Assembly (NCBI GenBank): GCA_035560935.1
Contig: DATMYQ010000235.1
Span: 1-7,887, forward strand
Reading direction: 5' to 3'
DNA: 7,887 bases
From: DATMYQ01 sp035560935
Lineage (GTDB): Bacteria > Bacillota > Negativicutes > Sporomusales > Sporomusaceae
Every line of letters begins with the position of its first letter. Position 1 is the stretch's first letter. A program made the translations under genes and the position numbers. The notes beneath the pieces were generated by a model. The model was not told where the DNA came from. It searched no databases and saw only the letters and a list, made by a program, of their open reading frames with translations. Below are positions 4,896 through 7,887 of the stretch, piece after piece.

Positions 4896-6812
4896 TTATT
4901 GCTCTGCAGTTCGGTTCTGCGGCTTGCCGGCTGTCACCAGCGACAATATCCAATCGCCTTCCCGAAAGATGAGTCCCAGCTCATCCAGCCGCGCTATACA
5001 GTCCCGCACCTCCGGACCAGCCTCTGTCTCCCCGTTCGCCGGCAACTGAGGGATAAGCGAGGGTTTTGCGCAAGCCTTGAGCAGGCCCGCGGCCAAATCG
5101 TCCAGCACCAGCTCTTTTTCTTCTCGCCGCCGGTCGTGAATCACCATTCCGGCTGAGCCTTTCTCCTCATAGTACAGCCAGTTTTTCTTCTCTTCCGCGT
5201 TTCTTTGCCACGCCATCACCAGTTTGCCGATATCGGCGTAAATCCGCTCCAGTTGAAACGAGTTTTCAAAAGGGCGCTGATAGTAATAGCAGTAATCGGA
5301 TAGTTGAAAATTGCTGTTCCGCAAATACGTCCGGGAGAAAATCATATCATAGCTTTCAGACGCTGACGCGCAACCGATTCCGAACCGTTCCGGCTTTGTC
5401 TGCATGGGGGAAAAGCGGGTAATTTGCACCGGAATGCAGGTCATCGGCGGAGCGCAGTGCAAAAGCCGCGGCAACTGCGCCAGCATTCGCTCATATTCTC
5501 CCGCATCCTCATCGGGAAACCCGTAAATAAGGTTATACCGCACCTTCACTCCATACTTCAACCCCAGCATCAACGTATACACATTTTGCATGGCCGTAAC
5601 ACCTTTGTTCATATACCGTAAAACCGGTGAGCTAAAGGACTCGATCCCCGGCTGCACCTCATCCACGCCGGCCAGCTGAAGCTTCTTGAACTTTTCATCG
5701 TCCAGGTTCGCCTTGATTTCCGCAAAGATTTTAAACGGGCTGCCCATTCCGATGATTTGGGGCAATAACGTATCAAAATATCCATAGGGCATAATATAAT
5801 CGGCAAACCGGAACGCAGGCATTTTGTGTTTCTCAAACAGTTCCTTGATTTGCCGGAGAGTATTTTCGGGGGCGCGCTCACGATAGGGCAGGTCCTCGTC
5901 ATGGATTCCGCAAAAAACGCAGTGGTTTTTCGCTCCCCACCAACAGCCCCGGGAGTTTTCAACCGGAAGGCACGATGGTTGCACGTCAACCTGATGTTCC
6001 CGTGAAAGTCGCTCCACATCCGCAAAAAAGTCGTCATAATCGGGGTTGGGATTATCGTTCAGGTTCACTTGGGGTGGCGGAACCGTTGCACAGATTTCAC
6101 GGCGATCCCGGAAAAAGATCCCCGGTACCTGCGACAGCGGAAGTTCACCGGCCGATGCCCGGGCCAGACCGCCCACAACAGGCTCTCCTTCCCCGGCGCA
6201 AACTGCGTGAATCCAGGGATTCGACCGTAAAATCATCTGCGCGCCGGGGGCCCGCGCGCCATACCCGCCCAAAGCCAGCAGCTTCCCCGCGTCCCGCCGG
6301 TTGATCAAATAGGCTAACGCCAGCGAAGGAATGGTTTGGTCAAACATGCAGGAAAATCCGATCAGCGTGGCATCGCTTTGAGCAATTTCATCTGCCCAGG
6401 CCCGCAGCCATTGGGGGAAGAGGGTCTGACGCAAATGGAGCAGCGTATTTACCGTTCCTTCAAAGCCTCCGTATTTTCGTAAATCAACGATGTTTTGATC
6501 CCGCAATTCCCTGACCTTATCCCGCAGCCGCCGTTGCTGCAGATTGGTCACCTGAGGGTCCAGAACGCCGCTGAACAAAAAATCATTGAGTGCGAAAACA
6601 TTGGCCAAGCCATGATACGTCCGCGGTTCCAGATACTGCAGCAAAAACAGATTCAGGTGGAGCACGCGGCAGGGAATGTTGTCGCGCGTCAGTACGGCTT
6701 TTAACAGGCCAAGCCCTAAATTGGGCTCGTTCAGCGCGGTCCAGGGCATGCTGATCAGCAATACGGAAGGCTGACGGGACCGCTCATTGATTCCGGCACT
6801 AAGCATAGCCAA
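4896..6812 (-). CDS. B12-binding radical SAM protein, RiPP C-methyltransferase type
   Basis: The 638-residue protein has the layout of the RiPP-maturation radical SAM C-methyltransferases (rSAM_ocin_1 type), which use S-adenosylmethionine and cobalamin to methylate unactivated carbons of a ribosomal peptide. Residues about 15-240 form a cobalamin-binding domain, with SVLLISMPW at the start, GFSCMFDQT, LGGYGARAPG and AGEGEP. The usual DxHxxG motif is absent, as in other class B enzymes. Residues about 285-500 form the radical SAM barrel. Its iron-sulfur cysteines are C290, C298 and C301, spaced Cx7Cx2C in SRGCWWGAKNHCVFCG, a spacing characteristic of this family rather than the common CxxxCxxC. 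PGIESFSSPVLRYMNKG and YNLIYGFPDE are further barrel motifs. Residues about 510-625 form a C-terminal region with a small winged-helix-like end. The listed start is a TTG two bases after the stop of the upstream gene; an ATG at 6806 (codon 3) is an alternative. No strong ribosome site is seen, so translation is probably coupled to the upstream gene. The substrate is unknown. Confidence 0.88.
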   Translation of the reverse strand: MAMLSAGINERSRQPSVLLISMPWTALNEPNLGLGLLKAVLTRDNIPCRVLHLNLFLLQYLEPRTYHGLANVFALNDFLFSGVLDPQVTNLQQRRLRDKVRELRDQNIVDLRKYGGFEGTVNTLLHLRQTLFPQWLRAWADEIAQSDATLIGFSCMFDQTIPSLALAYLINRRDAGKLLALGGYGARAPGAQMILRSNPWIHAVCAGEGEPVVGGLARASAGELPLSQVPGIFFRDRREICATVPPPQVNLNDNPNPDYDDFFADVERLSREHQVDVQPSCLPVENSRGCWWGAKNHCVFCGIHDEDLPYRERAPENTLRQIKELFEKHKMPAFRFADYIMPYGYFDTLLPQIIGMGSPFKIFAEIKANLDDEKFKKLQLAGVDEVQPGIESFSSPVLRYMNKGVTAMQNVYTLMLGLKYGVKVRYNLIYGFPDEDAGEYERMLAQLPRLLHCAPPMTCIPVQITRFSPMQTKPERFGIGCASASESYDMIFSRTYLRNSNFQLSDYCYYYQRPFENSFQLERIYADIGKLVMAWQRNAEEKKNWLYYEEKGSAGMVIHDRRREEKELVLDDLAAGLLKACAKPSLIPQLPANGETEAGPEVRDCIARLDELGLIFREGDWILSLVTAGKPQNRTAEQ

Positions 6813-6814
6813 GC

Positions 6815-7657
6815 CTATACTTTCACTTTCCCGGAACGATCAATGGCGATAGTATCAAAGGTCTTGCTGGTCAATCCGACCGTTACCGCGATAATCACGA
6901 CATCGCCCACCAGCACCGCTCCCAGAATCGTTATTGCGCCCGGATCTTTGCCGTGGAACAGCGTAGAGCCTTTCGACACAATCCGCTCGATCACTTCATC
7001 GCTTAAATCCACTTTTAGTTCCTGCGAGATTTCATAAGGCCGGATATACCACTCTTCAATATACCGACCGTCTTCAATGACCTTATGGAAAAACCCGATG
7101 ACCTTCTGGTCCACTTCATCTTTGATGTTTTTCAAATTGACCGGTGCCAGCGAAGTCAGATCCGCCGCCGATTTTTTCGACAGGGTGACCCCCAGCTTCT
7201 TGGCGAGTTCCGCCGGTTTTTCAAACAGGTCCATCAATTTTTCTTTGCGCTGATGGACCGTCCGGACCAGCTCAATCAGATCGTTTTCCACCAGTCCGGC
7301 GCTGATCAAATCAGTTATCGAGGGCAAGTCGCGCGGCGGCCAGGGAAACGGAACCGGCGGCTTGCCGGTAGAACCACAGGTGAAGCCTCCGTCGTCATCT
7401 TGGTAAACCAGCATATCAAACGGTCCGATAACATCTTCAATTTGTTCCATCGCCAGGTTACATAAAGCATTGCTCTGTTTGATCATTTTTTCCTGGATTC
7501 GCTGGGGTTTTGTCAGTGTCGCCGCCTGCACCATAGCCGCAGCCGCTTTGATGCTTTTCAAAACGCCCGGGTCAAAGGGAGGAATTGGCCGTACTCCATT
7601 AGGGGTAATAATAAAACCGCCGCCGTCACCGCCACCAAATAAGATCACATTTTTCAC
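6815..7657 (-). CDS. Unrecognised 280-residue partner or substrate of the radical SAM enzyme
   Basis: I do not recognise this family. Residues 1-30 are striking: MKNVILFGGGDGGGFIITPN and then GVRPIPPFDP, a glycine-rich segment followed by a proline-rich one. Residues 80-110 hold a second such patch, DDDGGFTCGSTG followed by KPPVPFPWPPRD. Residues 110-235 are charged and mostly helical. Residues 239-262 are strongly hydrophobic and rich in Ile, Val and Thr (AITILGAVLVGDVVIIAVTV), and the chain ends with a polar tail, SKTFDTIAIDRSGKVKV. Only two cysteines are present (66, 94). There is no N-terminal signal peptide. The GTG at 7657 is the start because AAGGAGG (7671-7665) lies seven bases upstream. 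The gene is two bases from the radical SAM gene, so the two are cotranscribed and probably act together. It could be an unusually long peptide precursor, with the Val/Ile/Thr tail as methylation target, or a carrier protein. Neither role is shown. Confidence 0.8.
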   Translation of the reverse strand: MKNVILFGGGDGGGFIITPNGVRPIPPFDPGVLKSIKAAAAMVQAATLTKPQRIQEKMIKQSNALCNLAMEQIEDVIGPFDMLVYQDDDGGFTCGSTGKPPVPFPWPPRDLPSITDLISAGLVENDLIELVRTVHQRKEKLMDLFEKPAELAKKLGVTLSKKSAADLTSLAPVNLKNIKDEVDQKVIGFFHKVIEDGRYIEEWYIRPYEISQELKVDLSDEVIERIVSKGSTLFHGKDPGAITILGAVLVGDVVIIAVTVGLTSKTFDTIAIDRSGKVKV

Positions 7658-7664
7658 AAAAAAG

Positions 7665-7671
7665 CCTCCTT
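7665..7671 (-). promoter_or_regulatory. Ribosome binding site of the 280-residue protein gene
   Basis: AAGGAGG on the minus strand lies seven bases before a GTG codon. It decides the start, because the only other nearby candidate, the GTG three codons further in, would lie too far away. Six T residues separate the site from the start codon. Confidence 0.8.
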
Positions 7672-7675
7672 CTAA

Positions 7676-7887
7676 CTTAGTTTAGCCAAATTCAACCAAA
7701 CTGGACACGCCGTAGAAGAGCTAAGATGCACTGAGACCCAATTGGAAAGAGATACCTGGGACGAACCGCAAGGAAGGAACGGAAACAGACGCCAACACGC
7801 AACACGAATCCTCAAACCGGGATAGTAAAAGCCTGGAATCATTGTATTATGAAATACACGTTCCACAAAATTCTCCAAATTACCTTC
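7676..7887 (+). pseudogene. Fragment resembling the N-terminus of a group II intron reverse transcriptase
   Basis: A plus-strand frame is open from a TAA at 7673-7675 to a TAG at 7823-7825. It reads FNQTGHAVEELRCTETQLE, then RDTWDEPQGRNGNRRQHATR. This charged, Q/E/R-rich stretch with TWDEPQ resembles the N-terminal extension of some Firmicutes group II intron reverse transcriptase/maturases, as I remember them. There is no ATG; TTC stands where MNQT might begin. After the stop, another frame (GIVKAWNHCIMKYTF and on) stays open to the window edge, so a frameshift is possible. The catalytic part would lie beyond the window. The family call depends on one short motif and needs a search. The fragment occupies the DNA where a promoter for the downstream minus-strand operon would be expected, and I find no convincing promoter there. 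Confidence 0.4.

Noticed and set aside
7834..7858. Short similarity between the minus-strand frames at 634-655 (FDNTIIQG) and 7834-7858 (FHNTMIPG)
   Set aside because: About 20 bases match with few differences, but the similarity does not extend on either side and the second frame is a likely shadow. It is treated as chance.
7672..7878. 68-codon minus-strand frame just before the 280-residue gene, as a possible Ser/Cys-rich precursor peptide
   Set aside because: It has almost no acidic residues and begins at TTG or GTG with only a weak ribosome site. The opposite strand carries a more protein-like frame (TWDEPQ), so this looks like its shadow.
1..7887. CRISPR array, tRNA or rRNA genes
   Set aside because: No regularly spaced direct repeats and no cloverleaf or rRNA-like conserved stretches were seen on either strand.

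Overview
The window looks like chromosomal DNA of a Firmicutes-type bacterium, possibly a Negativicutes/Sporomusaceae-like anaerobe. The reasons are the strong AGGAGG-type ribosome sites, the moderate GC content, short intrinsic terminators, a MATE exporter, a cobalamin-dependent radical SAM enzyme and a secreted CAP protein. The taxonomic placement is inference. Four intact genes, all on the minus strand, are set among many decayed fragments.

Left third (1-2640). The first kilobase has no intact gene but holds recognisable wreckage: a deleted copy of the 3' end of a MATE transporter gene (121-356), an open fragment with one RTX-type calcium-binding repeat (455-655), a short nested inverted repeat (788-821), and a 30-bp near-perfect palindrome (860-889) inside another open remnant. 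A secreted DUF1036-CAP protein follows (1095-1943, minus) with a clear terminator. Upstream of it are an extended -10 promoter and two tiny broken cistrons, one of them a lipophilic-leader peptide split by an A-run. A plus-strand GNAT acetyltransferase lacking its N-terminal half (2372-2635) closes this part.

Middle (2640-4860). An intact MATE exporter (2734-4047, minus) is preceded by an unusual leader: a consensus sigma-70 promoter, a 46-codon small ORF with an excellent ribosome site, then two tandem terminator-like hairpins just before the MATE ribosome site. This layout suggests attenuation. Further right is the remnant of a membrane sensor N-terminus (4454-4627).

Right third (4860-7887). 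A two-gene minus-strand operon encodes a 280-residue protein I do not recognise (6815-7657) and a 638-residue B12-binding radical SAM protein of the RiPP C-methyltransferase type (4896-6812). The genes are 2 bases apart and a strong terminator follows. The 280-residue protein has a glycine-rich N-terminus and a Val/Ile/Thr-rich C-terminal tail, so it may be the substrate or dedicated partner of the enzyme. This pair is the best candidate for an undescribed system. At the right edge, on the plus strand, is a fragment resembling the N-terminus of a group II intron reverse transcriptase.
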